34,702 nucleotides of DNA from Nitrospira sp. (GCA_028819435.1 JAPPLK010000082.1:1-34702); one strand, 5' to 3'; counted from the stretch's first letter, positions 1 to 9,525 are shown. Numbers and translations are program-made. Notes: generated from the sequence alone by a model not told the origin.

Positions 1-2643
1 CAGACCGATACGCTCAACACGTTGCGGCGCTTCTTTGAGCACGCTCGTCTTGCCGGGGCGAAGGCTGCCTATGAAGCAATTACTGCTGAACCGGAGCAGG
101 CTGCGCGGATTGGGCGTTATGCCGGGACGTATGTGCCGCTGGGCGAACTGCCGGACGTCCCTTACGTCTGCCTGCGGCTGCCGACGGGCGGCGGCAAAAC
201 CGTTCTTGCCGCGCACTCCATCGCAATCGCCCGTGATGCCTGGGTGGAAAAGGATTATCCCCTGGTCATCTGGCTGGTGCCGACCGACAGGATTCGCCAG
301 CAGACGACCGAGGCGTTGAAGCATCCCCGTCATGCGTACCGGCAGACGCTGGACGAAGCGTTCGACTGCCGGGTACGGGTATTCGATATCGCCGACTTTA
401 CGCACATCCGGCCGCATGACCTGCGCGCCCATTGCTGCATCGTGGTCGGCACCATCCAGACTTTGCGCGTTACCAATACCAGCGGCCGCAAGGTCTATGC
501 TCACAACGAAAACCTGGAGCCGCATTTCTCCGGCGTCAGGGATACGGCGCAGGGCCTGGAACAATCGGCAAACGGCGAGACCAAATTTTCCTTTGCCAAC
601 CTGCTGCACCTCCACCGGCCGTTGATGATCGTGGACGAGGCCCATAACGCCATCACCGGACTGACGCGGGACATGCAGACACGCCTCAACCCCAGCGCCA
701 TCATCGAGTTCACGGCCACCCCGAAGTCACAGTCGAACATCCTGCACAGTGTCTCGGCTCAGGAATTGAAGCAGGCCGAGATGATCAAGCTGCCAATCCT
801 GCTGACCGAACATACCTCGTGGCAAAACGCGGTCAACGGAGCAATTGCGGCCCGTGCCTCGCTGGACAAGACGGCCAGGGACGACCCCGATTACATCCGG
901 CCCATCGTCCTGTTTCAGGCCCAACCAAAAAACGAGGAAGTGACGGTTGACGTTCTGAAAAAACACTTGATGGAAGTCGAAAACGTTCCTGAGTCCGCCA
1001 TTGCCGTCGCCACCGGCGACATGCGGGAACTGGACGGCATCGACCTGTTTGACCCGCATTGTCCGATTGAATACATCATTACCATCGAGGCCTTGAAAGA
1101 AGGCTGGGACTGCTCTTTTGCGTATGTCTTCTGCTCGGTCTCACGTATCAGAAGCGCGGTGGACGTGGAACAAATCCTCGGCCGGGTACTGCGGATGCCG
1201 TATGCCACGCGGCGCAAGGCCGCGGAATTGAACCGGGCGTATGCGTTCCTGTCCGAACCTGAAACCGGCATAGCTGCCCGCGCCCTGGTCGATAAGCTGA
1301 TAGCAATGGGTTTTGAGGAAGACGAGGCGCTCGACAACGTTGAACCGGCCAGATCGGAACTTGACAACGACGGTCTTTTTTCTCCGGACGAGTTTCGACA
1401 ACCGGCATTCAGGCACATCCTGACGGCTACGCCGGAAGTCGCCGCTACACTGGGTAAGATACAACTCGCAGGTTTGACGGTCAGTTCGATTGAAGGTGGC
1501 AAGTTTGAAATTGCCGTTGCCGGACGTACGAGCGATACGCTGGCTGAAGCCTACGGACAGCTTTCACCGGCTGAACGCGAGGCGCTTGCTGAGGTCTTCG
1601 CACAACACCAACTCGAAGCGAAGCTACGACTGTCGCCGGCCGAACGCGGCGAGCCATTTAACGTTCCGTGCCTGATGACGGAAATTCAGGGTCAGTTGGA
1701 GCTTGCCGACACCGACACGTTCATGGAGTCTCATGACTGGTCTCTGCTGAACCACACGGCCAAGCTGGACGAGCACGAGTTCACTGTTCGTGAGACCGCT
1801 CATGGCTTCGAGATCGACCTGGACGGAAATCGCCTGACCTACCGGTCCGCCGGCGAACAGAAACAATTGAGCTTGAACGTGGACGTAGAGGGTTGGTCGC
1901 AAGAGGCGCTGGTCCTGTGGCTTGATAAGCAGGTTCGTCAACCCGACGTCGGTCAGGCTGAACTGGTCAAGTGGCTCTCCAGTCTCGCCACACACCTGAT
2001 CAACACTCGCGGCCTGCACGTCTCCACGCTCATGCGCTGCAAGTTCATCCTGGCTCGAAAGATACGCGACAAACTCAACGCGATTCGCCGGCACGAACGC
2101 AACAGTGCGTATCAGGCTCGGCTCTTTGAGACCGGAGCCAAGCCAGAGGTTTCGTTCGAGACCGCGTTTGTCTTCCGGGACGGCATGTATCAAGGAGAAC
2201 GTTGCTATCATGGGCGCTGGAAGCCAAGTAAACATTTTCTCGGCCCTCATGCCGTACCGGCCTTTGACGGCGCTGACGACGGTGAGGAAATCCAATGCGC
2301 TCAAACCCTCGACAGTCTGCCCCAAGTGAAATTCTGGGTGCGCAACGTGGCGCGGCATCGGTCATCGTTCTGGCTACCGACCGCGACGGATAAATTTTAT
2401 CCCGACTTCGTGGCACAACTGCAAGATAACCGCCTGCTTGTCGCCGAATACAAAGGCACGCATATTGCCGATAGCGCCGACACTGCGGAGAAGCGGGCAA
2501 TCGGCGAATTGTGGCAACGCACAAGCAACGGCAAGGGGGTCTTCGTCATTGTCGAGCGAAGCGTCAACGGACGCGACATGCGCCAACAGTTGCTGGACAG
2601 CATCGAGAATCAGGGCAATTCACCTTTTAATCGCGGAACCTGA
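1..2643 (+). CDS. Type III restriction enzyme Res-like helicase/endonuclease, 5' partial
   Basis: The frame is open from the first base, so the start lies outside the window; an in-frame TTG at 22 is only an internal candidate. Counting from that TTG, a Walker A motif (LPTGGGKT, residues 53-60), a DEAH box (IVDEAHNA, about 204), a motif III FTATP, and a motif VI region (EQILGRVLRMPYA, about 385) define an SF2 helicase/translocase core. Near the C-terminus, FYPDF followed by VAEYKG fits the D...ExK pattern of a PD-(D/E)xK nuclease. This matches Res subunits of type III restriction systems and their stand-alone relatives, which translocate DNA with ATP and cut it. A Mod methyltransferase would be expected upstream, outside the window; none lies downstream. 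It could instead be a methyltransferase-independent defence nuclease of the same fold. Confidence 0.88.
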   Translation, partial: QTDTLNTLRRFFEHARLAGAKAAYEAITAEPEQAARIGRYAGTYVPLGELPDVPYVCLRLPTGGGKTVLAAHSIAIARDAWVEKDYPLVIWLVPTDRIRQQTTEALKHPRHAYRQTLDEAFDCRVRVFDIADFTHIRPHDLRAHCCIVVGTIQTLRVTNTSGRKVYAHNENLEPHFSGVRDTAQGLEQSANGETKFSFANLLHLHRPLMIVDEAHNAITGLTRDMQTRLNPSAIIEFTATPKSQSNILHSVSAQELKQAEMIKLPILLTEHTSWQNAVNGAIAARASLDKTARDDPDYIRPIVLFQAQPKNEEVTVDVLKKHLMEVENVPESAIAVATGDMRELDGIDLFDPHCPIEYIITIEALKEGWDCSFAYVFCSVSRIRSAVDVEQILGRVLRMPYATRRKAAELNRAYAFLSEPETGIAARALVDKLIAMGFEEDEALDNVEPARSELDNDGLFSPDEFRQPAFRHILTATPEVAATLGKIQLAGLTVSSIEGGKFEIAVAGRTSDTLAEAYGQLSPAEREALAEVFAQHQLEAKLRLSPAERGEPFNVPCLMTEIQGQLELADTDTFMESHDWSLLNHTAKLDEHEFTVRETAHGFEIDLDGNRLTYRSAGEQKQLSLNVDVEGWSQEALVLWLDKQVRQPDVGQAELVKWLSSLATHLINTRGLHVSTLMRCKFILARKIRDKLNAIRRHERNSAYQARLFETGAKPEVSFETAFVFRDGMYQGERCYHGRWKPSKHFLGPHAVPAFDGADDGEEIQCAQTLDSLPQVKFWVRNVARHRSSFWLPTATDKFYPDFVAQLQDNRLLVAEYKGTHIADSADTAEKRAIGELWQRTSNGKGVFVIVERSVNGRDMRQQLLDSIENQGNSPFNRGT

Positions 2644-2740
2644 AAGGGGTTAACGCCCTCACTGGCGGACTGCCCGTACCGGATGCCGAAAATCACAAGA
2701 CCGGCGGATATCCTCCGTCTTTGCGTTATAGCGCCGCAGC

Positions 2741-2774
2741 TTGACAACACCTATAAAGTGGCTACAATAGCTAC
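2741..2774 (+). promoter_or_regulatory. Toxin-antitoxin promoter with overlapping operator
   Basis: A perfect -35 (TTGACA, 2741-2746) is followed after 16 bases by TACAAT (2763-2768). The -10 lies inside an imperfect palindrome, GTGGCTA-CAA-TAGCTAC (2758-2774, six of seven pairs). This is the expected layout for autorepression by a Phd-type antitoxin or the antitoxin-toxin complex. The antitoxin ATG follows at 2789 with GAGG at 2778-2781. Confidence 0.75.
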
Positions 2775-2788
2775 CTTGAGGTTCTACG

Positions 2789-3070
2789 ATGTGCGCGGTT
2801 GGCATTAAAGAATTAAAAAATCGGCTCACTCATTACCTGCACCGAACCAAGCAAGGGGAAGAAGTGATCGTCACGGAACGCGGTAAACCGATCGCGCTCC
2901 TCCAACCTATCAAAGCCGCCGACCAAGCCACCTCGCTCGAAGCTCGCTTGTCTCGACTGGCTTCCCTTGGTCTCCTCACCCTCCCCACTCGACAAATCCG
3001 TCAAAACCCGAAACCGATAAAAATCTCCGGACCACCCGTTTCAGAAGCAATTCTCGACGATCGACTGTGA
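2789..3070 (+). CDS. Phd/YefM-type antitoxin
   Basis: A 93-residue protein whose N-terminus (VGIKELKNRLTHYLHR...GEEVIVTERGKPIALLQP) is the Phd/YefM DNA-binding fold: a short helix pair followed by the strand that reads 'TERGKPIA'. The C-terminal half, from about residue 50, is the likely toxin-neutralising tail. It is expected to bind the operator covering its own promoter and to block the PIN-domain toxin encoded next. The ATG at 2789 is supported by GAGG seven bases upstream. Its stop codon overlaps the toxin start by four bases (GTGA at 3067-3070), implying translational coupling. Confident as to family; the exact subfamily cannot be told. Confidence 0.9.
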   Translation: MCAVGIKELKNRLTHYLHRTKQGEEVIVTERGKPIALLQPIKAADQATSLEARLSRLASLGLLTLPTRQIRQNPKPIKISGPPVSEAILDDRL

Positions 3071-3498
3071 TTTATTTCGACACGAGCGCCCTGATCAAAC
3101 TGTTCATCCTGGAAAAAGGCAGCGAAGACGCTCAACGCCTGTCCCACGATCATATTCCCGTAGCAACGGCGACGATTGCCCATCCTGAAATGTATTCGGG
3201 ATTCAATCGAAGAAAGCGAGAAGGGTATCTCTCGGGGCAGCAATATACAAGACTGACCAGACGTTTCGAGGAACACTGGACCACATATATCCATATCGAA
3301 CTCACTGGGGAAGTGCTGGCTTTAGCTAAATTCCTCCTTGAACGTCACCCGCTCCGAGCCTTCGATGCCATTCATCTGGCCTCGGCAATCAGTCTCCAAA
3401 AAGGCACTCAGGAACCGTTGCAGTTTGCCGCTGCCGATAGCCGCCTACTCAATGCCTCTTCAGCCGAACAGCTTACTCCTTGGCGAATAGGATTGTAG
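3067..3498 (+). CDS. vapC: VapC-type PIN-domain toxin ribonuclease
   Basis: A 143-residue PIN-domain protein. The N-terminal MIYFDTSALIKLF carries the first catalytic aspartate (D5). The internal acidic residue falls in the HPEMYSGF region (about 40), and LRAFDAIHLASAI (about 97-109) carries the third acidic position, with a further aspartate in AAADSRLL (about 124-127). These would coordinate Mg2+ for single-strand RNA cleavage. Known members cut initiator tRNA or rRNA loops; the target here cannot be read from sequence. It starts with GTG overlapping the antitoxin stop, so the pair forms one transcript and is co-translated. Length is normal for the family and no catalytic residue appears lost, so the toxin is probably active. 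Confidence 0.9.
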   Translation: MIYFDTSALIKLFILEKGSEDAQRLSHDHIPVATATIAHPEMYSGFNRRKREGYLSGQQYTRLTRRFEEHWTTYIHIELTGEVLALAKFLLERHPLRAFDAIHLASAISLQKGTQEPLQFAAADSRLLNASSAEQLTPWRIGL

Positions 3499-3576
3499 AT
3501 GCTCAGCAGTTCAGTGACAGAATGGTCAGGCTGAGCGGGCAACCGTGTTCTTTGCTTTACCTCCCCCTCACCCCAG

Positions 3577-3597
3577 CCCTCTCCCGGAGGGAGAGGG
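3577..3597. repeat. Perfect hairpin in the vapC-topoisomerase gap
   Basis: CCCTCTCCC and GGGAGAGGG form a perfect 9-bp stem around a 3-base loop (GGA). It follows a pyrimidine-rich stretch and ends 23 bases before the next ATG. No T-run follows, so it is not a canonical intrinsic terminator; such GC-rich palindromes are common dispersed intergenic repeats. It could affect translation of the downstream gene if transcribed. Confidence 0.55.
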
Positions 3598-3605
3598 TGT
3601 TATAG

Positions 3606-5561
<1,956 letters not shown>

Positions 5562-5592
5562 CCCCATGGGACGGCACCCTTCGGCTTTGTTT

Positions 5593-5680
5593 CCTTCGAC
5601 TCCGGCCTCAAGAGGCCTACGCTCAGGATGCACGGCTTTTCCCTCCGTTCGTCCTGAGCGTAGCGGAGCGAAGTCGAAGG
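5593..5680. repeat. Long imperfect inverted repeat downstream of the topoisomerase gene
   Basis: The left arm (CCTTCGACT at 5593 ... CTACGCTCAGGA near 5617-5628) is complementary in order to the right arm (TCCTGAGCGTAG at 5652-5663 ... AGTCGAAGG at 5672-5680). It can fold into a long interrupted hairpin, and may serve as a transcription barrier at the 3' end of the topoisomerase gene. The sequence type resembles dispersed intergenic repeats seen in many environmental bacteria. Confidence 0.6.
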
Positions 5681-5705
5681 GCTCCGCTATTCCGACCTGC
5701 AACTT

Positions 5706-5811
5706 CTGTCATCCTCGACATTTTTAATCGAGGATCCAGCCTCTTTGCTTTTCCTCCGCTGTGCGAAGAGAAAGACTCTGGATTCCCGCTAAAAACTTGC
5801 GGGAATGACAG
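5706..5811. repeat. BIME-like pair of inverted 34-bp palindromic units
   Basis: Two related 34-bp units face each other at 5706-5739 and 5778-5811, sharing outer ends (CTGTCAT ... TCCAG). Each unit is itself a perfect 8-bp hairpin: ATCCTCGA/TCGAGGAT (5711-5735) and ATTCCCGC/GCGGGAAT (5782-5806). A doublet of palindromes in opposite orientation resembles REP doublets (BIMEs), which are mobilised by REP-associated transposases. No coding sequence is seen in this interval. Confidence 0.65.
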
Positions 5812-5921
5812 CAGGGAAGGATGCCCTCCACGTTCACGTTGCGATTGACTGTCAAAGGAGATCGAACGATAATGCCGAAACGGTCTATAGGAAAATACAT
5901 TGCACTGTTTCCCCTGTAGAG

Positions 5922-5966
5922 AGCACATAATCTGTCCGGTCTTGTAGCACATGATCTGTCCGGTTT
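5922..5966 (+). repeat. Left end of the insertion sequence with two tandem binding repeats
   Basis: A 19-base motif (agcacatNatctgtccggt) occurs twice in direct orientation, at 5922-5940 and 5946-5964, 24 bases apart and differing at one position. The inner copy with its spacer matches the right end in inverted orientation. Tandem copies at a transposon end are likely transposase binding sites. Confidence 0.75.
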
Positions 5967-5967
5967 T

Positions 5968-5995
5968 CATCAGATGCAGAAGGAGGCATCTGATG
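5968..5995 (+). promoter_or_regulatory. Hairpin enclosing the transposase RBS and start codon
   Basis: CATCAGATGC (5968-5977) and GCATCTGATG (5986-5995) are perfect 10-bp complements, separated by the loop AGAAGGAG (5978-5985). The Shine-Dalgarno sequence lies in the loop and the ATG at 5993-5995 closes the stem. When transcript from an outside promoter includes both arms, translation initiation should be reduced. This resembles the protection of IS10/IS50 transposases against read-through transcription. Confidence 0.7.
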
Positions 5996-7171
5996 AGACG
6001 CACCGAATGGCTACAGGAGCTACGGATGACCCGGTTTGAGGAAGCATTTGTCGGGTGGACGGAGAGTCGGCTGACCCAAGACGAGGCGGCGCGGGTACTG
6101 GGGGTTTGTACGCGGACGTTTCGGCGCTGGAGTGATCGGTATGAGGAGGAGGGGCTGGACGGGTTACGCGACAAGCGGCTGACCCAAGCCTCGAAACGGT
6201 GTGCGCCGGTGGATGAGGTTCTGGCGCTGGTGGCGCGATACCAGACGGGGCACCAGAGTTGGAATGTGCAGCATTTTTATACCTGGTACCGGCGGGACGG
6301 GGGCGGGCGCAGCTATACGTGGGTGAAGACCCGGTTGCAGGCCGCGGGAGTGGTGCCGCGGGCGCGGCGGCGGGGGGTGCACCGGCAGCGGCGGGAGGCG
6401 GCGCCGTGGCCGGGGATGCTGTTGCACCAGGACGGGAGCCGGCACGAGTGGGTCCCGGGGCAGCTGTGGGATCTGATTGTCACGATGGACGATGCGATCA
6501 ATGAGCATTATTCGCTGTTCTTTTGTGCCGAGGAAGGGACGTGGAGCAGCTTGCGGGGAGTCCGGGAGGTGCTCGAGGCCAAGGGAGTGTTCTGTTCCCT
6601 CTACACGGATCGTGGCAGTCATGACTGGCACACGCCGGTGGCGGGGGGGCAGGTGGACAAACGGACCCCGACCCAATTCGGGCGGGCAATGGCGCAACTG
6701 GGGATCGAGATGATTCCGGCGTATTCGCCCCAAGCGCGGGGCCGCTCGGAGCGGGCATTCAAGACGCATCAGGATCGCTTGGTGAAGGAACTGGCGGCGG
6801 CCGGGATCACGGACATGGCGCGCGCCAATGCCTATCTCCGGCACCACTATCGCCCGGCGTTCAATGCGGAGTTGGCCCGGCCCGCCCGGGAGGCGGGCTC
6901 GGCTTTTGTCGCCTGCCCGGCGGCGGCGGAGCTGGACGCGATTCTGTGTGAGCAGTATGAGCGGCGGGTGGGGTCGGACAACTGTGTGCGCTTTCACCGC
7001 CTGGTGCTGCAGATTCCGCCGGATCGGTACCGCTGCCACTACGTGAAGGCGACGGTGACGGTGCTGCAGCATCCGGATGGGTGGCTGGCGATCCGCCATG
7101 GGCCGCGCGAGTTGGCCCGATACGATCGCCGCGGCAAGTTGTTGCAGGAGGACCGCCAGGTTGCGGCGTAG
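5993..7171 (+). CDS. ISNCY-family (IS1202-group-like) DDE transposase
   Basis: A 392-residue transposase. It has an N-terminal helix-turn-helix (SRLTQDEAARVLGVCTRTFRRWSDRY, about 25-50), then an integrase-like catalytic core with D147 (LLHQDGSRHEW), D206 (LYTDRGSHDW) and E253 (RGRSERAFK). The phrases DLIVTMDDA, FFCAEEGTWSSLRGVREV and IPAYSPQARGRSERAF are typical of the ISNCY/IS1202 group. It cuts and joins the element ends by the DDE two-metal mechanism. I chose the ATG at 5993 because AGGAGG precedes it; the in-frame ATG at 5951 lies inside the terminal repeat and has no ribosome-binding site. Higher GC than the flanking intergenic DNA fits recent insertion. Confidence 0.9.
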   Translation: MRRTEWLQELRMTRFEEAFVGWTESRLTQDEAARVLGVCTRTFRRWSDRYEEEGLDGLRDKRLTQASKRCAPVDEVLALVARYQTGHQSWNVQHFYTWYRRDGGGRSYTWVKTRLQAAGVVPRARRRGVHRQRREAAPWPGMLLHQDGSRHEWVPGQLWDLIVTMDDAINEHYSLFFCAEEGTWSSLRGVREVLEAKGVFCSLYTDRGSHDWHTPVAGGQVDKRTPTQFGRAMAQLGIEMIPAYSPQARGRSERAFKTHQDRLVKELAAAGITDMARANAYLRHHYRPAFNAELARPAREAGSAFVACPAAAELDAILCEQYERRVGSDNCVRFHRLVLQIPPDRYRCHYVKATVTVLQHPDGWLAIRHGPRELARYDRRGKLLQEDRQVAA

Positions 7172-7223
7172 GGTCCGCCGCCCCGGTCCGCGCTCTTTGG
7201 AACCGTCCCGGCGTAAGGCTCAC

Positions 7224-7257
7224 AACCGGACAGATGATGTGCTACAGAACCGGACAG
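7224..7257 (-). repeat. Right inverted repeat of the insertion sequence
   Basis: Reverse complement reads ctgtccggttctgtagcaca followed by tcatctgtccggtt, which matches the left-end core at about 31 of 34 positions. The outer copy of the 19-base motif is degenerate here (towards 7270), so the two ends are not equivalent. Confidence 0.75.
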
Positions 7258-7356
7258 TTCTATTTGCTATTAACAGTGTTACCTTTGCCCAATCGTCTCG
7301 GACGTGGGATCAGGTGCTTTGTCCTCAGCAATGCGGGGCGGTAGAATCCATGTCCG

Positions 7357-9147
7357 ATGAAGCCCCTCGAACTCGTAAAACAGTACCATGAGCAGACCAA
7401 ACATGACTTCAACCGGTATGCCCGCGCGTTGGGGTACATGGACTGGGCCAACCAGCCTGATCCCTTCCGGCGCTATGAAGGGGCCCTGCTCTATAAATTA
7501 CCGCTGCTCGAGGCCGGCGACGAGCCCGTTTCGCCTCCTTACGAATCGCTTTTTTCTTCACAACCGGTCCCTGCCCAACCCTTGACCCTGAACAGTCTTT
7601 CCCGATTCTTCGAATACAGCCTTTCCATCACGGCGTGGAAAGAATATGGAGGAAACCGCTGGGCTCTGCGCAGCAATCCGTCCAGCGGCAACCTGCATCC
7701 CACGGAAGGGTATCTGCTGATCAGGGAAACCGCCGAGATTCCGTTGAAGCCGGGGCTCTATCACTATGCTCCCAAGGAACACGGCCTGGAGCACCGGTGG
7801 CATGGCTCGAATGAGATCATCGAAGCTCTCCTGCGACCTTTTCCCGCACAATCCTTTTTCGTGGGGCTGAGTTCAATCCACTGGCGGGAGGCGTGGAAGT
7901 ACGGAGAACGCGCGTTTCGCTACTGCCAGCACGACGTCGGTCATGCACTGGGCACGTTGCGGATTGCGGGAGCCGTGCTCGGGTGGCGAGTCTTTCTTCT
8001 CGCCGGACTCAATGACCGGACAATTGGAACCCTGCTCGGCCTGAACCGGTTGCATGAATTCGATCGCGCTGAACCTGAATTTCCCGAACTACTGTGCGTG
8101 GTCTGTCCCGTCCACGACTCCCATCGGGAATCCCGGCCACTCAGCATTGATCAGGCCGTACTCCGGCATTGGGAATCAGGGGGCTGGCGAGGCAAGGCCA
8201 ACAGGTTAAGCCGGGACAACCCCGTTTCCTGGGAAATCATCGATGACGTGACCAAGGCATCATGGAAAAACTCGACGGAGCAAACTCAATGGGACGCCAC
8301 CCTTCGGCTTCGCTCAGGGCAGGCTCCGGGCGTCCCCTACAAATCCGCACCGGTCCCGGAACGGGAAAGAGCGGAACGGACCCCTCCTCCCGAACCCCGG
8401 TCCGGCACGATCTCCGCGCACCGGATCATCCATCAACGACGAAGCGCAGTGGCCTTCGACGGAAAAACGTCGATTTCCGCAAGGCAATTTTTCACGATGC
8501 TGGAACGCGTCATGCCTCATCCGGATCGCCCGGTCGCCCAACGGCCCATGCCGTGGGATTCGCTACCCTGGGGTCCGACCATTCACCTGGCCTTGTTTGT
8601 GCATCGAGTCGACGGACTCCCGCCTGGCATCTATATGCTGCTGCGCAACGATGCCCCGGCTCTCAAGGCCACCTTTCAACAAGCCATGCACGAGCAATTC
8701 GTCTGGACCGTTCCCGAGACGTGTCCGGCATCACTTCCGTTGTACCTGTTGGAAAGTGGAAACACCCAACGCATTGCCATGCAGGTGAGTTGCCACCAGG
8801 AAATCGCCGGCGACGGCGCCTTCTCATTGGGAATGATTGCGGAATTCGAGGCGTCTTTGGAGAAACATGGACCGTGGTTCTACAAGCGCCTGTTTTGGGA
8901 GGCCGGACTCATCGGACAGGTGCTGTACCTCGAAGCGGAAGCGGCTGGTGTCCGTTCAACCGGTATCGGGTGTTTTTTCGACGATCCCGTACATCGTGTG
9001 CTGGGGTGGCATCCTGATACGCAATTTCAGTCCTTGTACCACTTCACCGTCGGCGGCGCCGTCGACGATCCTCGCCTCACCACCCTGCCACCCTACGGTG
9101 AACTGGGCAAGGAAGGCAGGCACAGGGGTCCGCCCCTACCAGAATAA
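7357..9147 (+). CDS. SagB/ThcOx-type nitroreductase-family dehydrogenase with two domains
   Basis: A 596-residue protein with two nitroreductase-like FMN-binding halves. The first (about 70-265) contains GGNRWALRSNPSSGNLHPTEGYLL, a hallmark of SagB-type dehydrogenases. The second (about 360-575) begins ISAHRIIHQRRSAVAFDG and includes SLGMIAEFEASL and AEAAGVRSTGIGCFFDDPVHRVLG. SagB proteins use FMN to oxidise azolines in peptide natural products, but many relatives stand alone with unknown substrates; I see no YcaO cyclase or precursor peptide nearby. The inter-domain linker holds the peptide encoded by a palindromic repeat (residues about 312-327, TLRLRSGQAPGVP), and the last dozen residues (GRHRGPPLPE) also read from repeat-like DNA. 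The gene follows the insertion sequence directly and has no strong ribosome-binding site. Confidence 0.85.
   Translation: MKPLELVKQYHEQTKHDFNRYARALGYMDWANQPDPFRRYEGALLYKLPLLEAGDEPVSPPYESLFSSQPVPAQPLTLNSLSRFFEYSLSITAWKEYGGNRWALRSNPSSGNLHPTEGYLLIRETAEIPLKPGLYHYAPKEHGLEHRWHGSNEIIEALLRPFPAQSFFVGLSSIHWREAWKYGERAFRYCQHDVGHALGTLRIAGAVLGWRVFLLAGLNDRTIGTLLGLNRLHEFDRAEPEFPELLCVVCPVHDSHRESRPLSIDQAVLRHWESGGWRGKANRLSRDNPVSWEIIDDVTKASWKNSTEQTQWDATLRLRSGQAPGVPYKSAPVPERERAERTPPPEPRSGTISAHRIIHQRRSAVAFDGKTSISARQFFTMLERVMPHPDRPVAQRPMPWDSLPWGPTIHLALFVHRVDGLPPGIYMLLRNDAPALKATFQQAMHEQFVWTVPETCPASLPLYLLESGNTQRIAMQVSCHQEIAGDGAFSLGMIAEFEASLEKHGPWFYKRLFWEAGLIGQVLYLEAEAAGVRSTGIGCFFDDPVHRVLGWHPDTQFQSLYHFTVGGAVDDPRLTTLPPYGELGKEGRHRGPPLPE
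8291..8336 (+). repeat. Palindromic repeat copy A, inside the SagB-type gene
   Basis: A 46-bp unit starting GGGACGCC and ending GGCGTCCC (8-bp complementary ends), followed by CTAC. It aligns along its full length with the reverse complement of copy B at 9163-9208. It is read in frame by the surrounding gene without a stop. Confidence 0.75.
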
Positions 9148-9162
9148 ACCATGGCGCCGTAG

Positions 9163-9208
9163 GGGACGGCCTAAGCCTGTCTTGAACGAAATCGAAGGAT
9201 GCCGTCCC
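9163..9208 (-). repeat. Palindromic repeat copy B, downstream of the SagB-type gene
   Basis: A 46-bp unit with ends GGGACGGC (9163-9170) and GCCGTCCC (9201-9208). Its reverse complement aligns base for base with copy A, sharing the central order ccttcg-ttcg-aggc and the flanking CCTAC. It lies in the 238-base gap between two genes. Confidence 0.7.
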
Positions 9209-9385
9209 GTGGGAATGGCCCATGACTCGTACAAAGAAGGGCGGATACGGAGCCCTCTCTCTTGCAGTCTGGCCATGGAATAGGATAGGGTATTTCCCGA
9301 CCAGGATGGCTGATAGTTCATCGCCGCTGAGACGGAGAAAACCCACTCTCCTTCGCGAGAATCGCCCAATACAAAGGAGGACATC

Positions 9386-9475
9386 ATGAATCCACTCGAC
9401 TCGATCCCCGGAACGATCACCGCCGGATTCGTGCTGACCGTCGTTCTGTATTTTGTGGTGAAAATGCTTGTCTAG
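9386..9475 (+). CDS. 29-residue membrane microprotein
   Basis: ATG at 9386 is preceded by a strong ribosome-binding site (AAAGGAGG, 9373-9380) and ends with TAG at 9473-9475. The product starts MNPLDSIPGTITAG and continues with one hydrophobic helix (FVLTVVLYFVV, about 15-25) ending KMLV, so it is a single-span membrane peptide. It is encoded 50 bases upstream of a multi-span membrane protein and probably co-transcribed with it. Its small size suggests a subunit or regulator of a membrane complex, perhaps of its neighbour. No family is recognised. The strong RBS and the clean hydrophobic segment argue that it is real. Confidence 0.65.
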   Translation: MNPLDSIPGTITAGFVLTVVLYFVVKMLV

Positions 9476-9525
9476 TTTTCTACGGACTTTCCACTGACTT
9501 GAACTCAACCCAAAGAGGATAGACC

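Larger units (their letters stand above)
5915..7275 (+). mobile_element. ISNCY/IS1202-like insertion sequence
   Basis: A single transposase gene is flanked by inverted terminal regions. The conserved core of the ends is 5932-5966 on the left and 7224-7257 on the right (about 31 of 34 positions match after reverse complementing). Weaker similarity extends outward to TGT at 5915 and its complement ACA at 7275, which I took as provisional ends. I see no clear target-site duplication, so the exact borders are uncertain by some 20 bases on each side. The transposase is full length and the DDE residues are present, so the element may be active. Confidence 0.75.

Noticed and set aside
3577-3597. Intrinsic terminator for the toxin-antitoxin operon
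   Set aside because: The hairpin is perfect but no T-run follows, so it is listed only as a repeat.
5951-5992. Upstream ATG (5951) as transposase start
   Set aside because: It lies in the terminal inverted repeat and has no Shine-Dalgarno; the ATG at 5993 has AGGAGG and matches the family N-terminus.
6164-7099. 311-residue minus-strand ORF opposite the transposase
   Set aside because: It is Arg/Pro/His-rich, has no recognisable domain, and lies fully within the GC-rich transposase gene; it is an antisense shadow.
8262-9017. 251-residue plus-strand ORF in another frame of the SagB-type gene
   Set aside because: Ser/Arg/His-rich with no family features, while the overlapping frame shows clear nitroreductase motifs.
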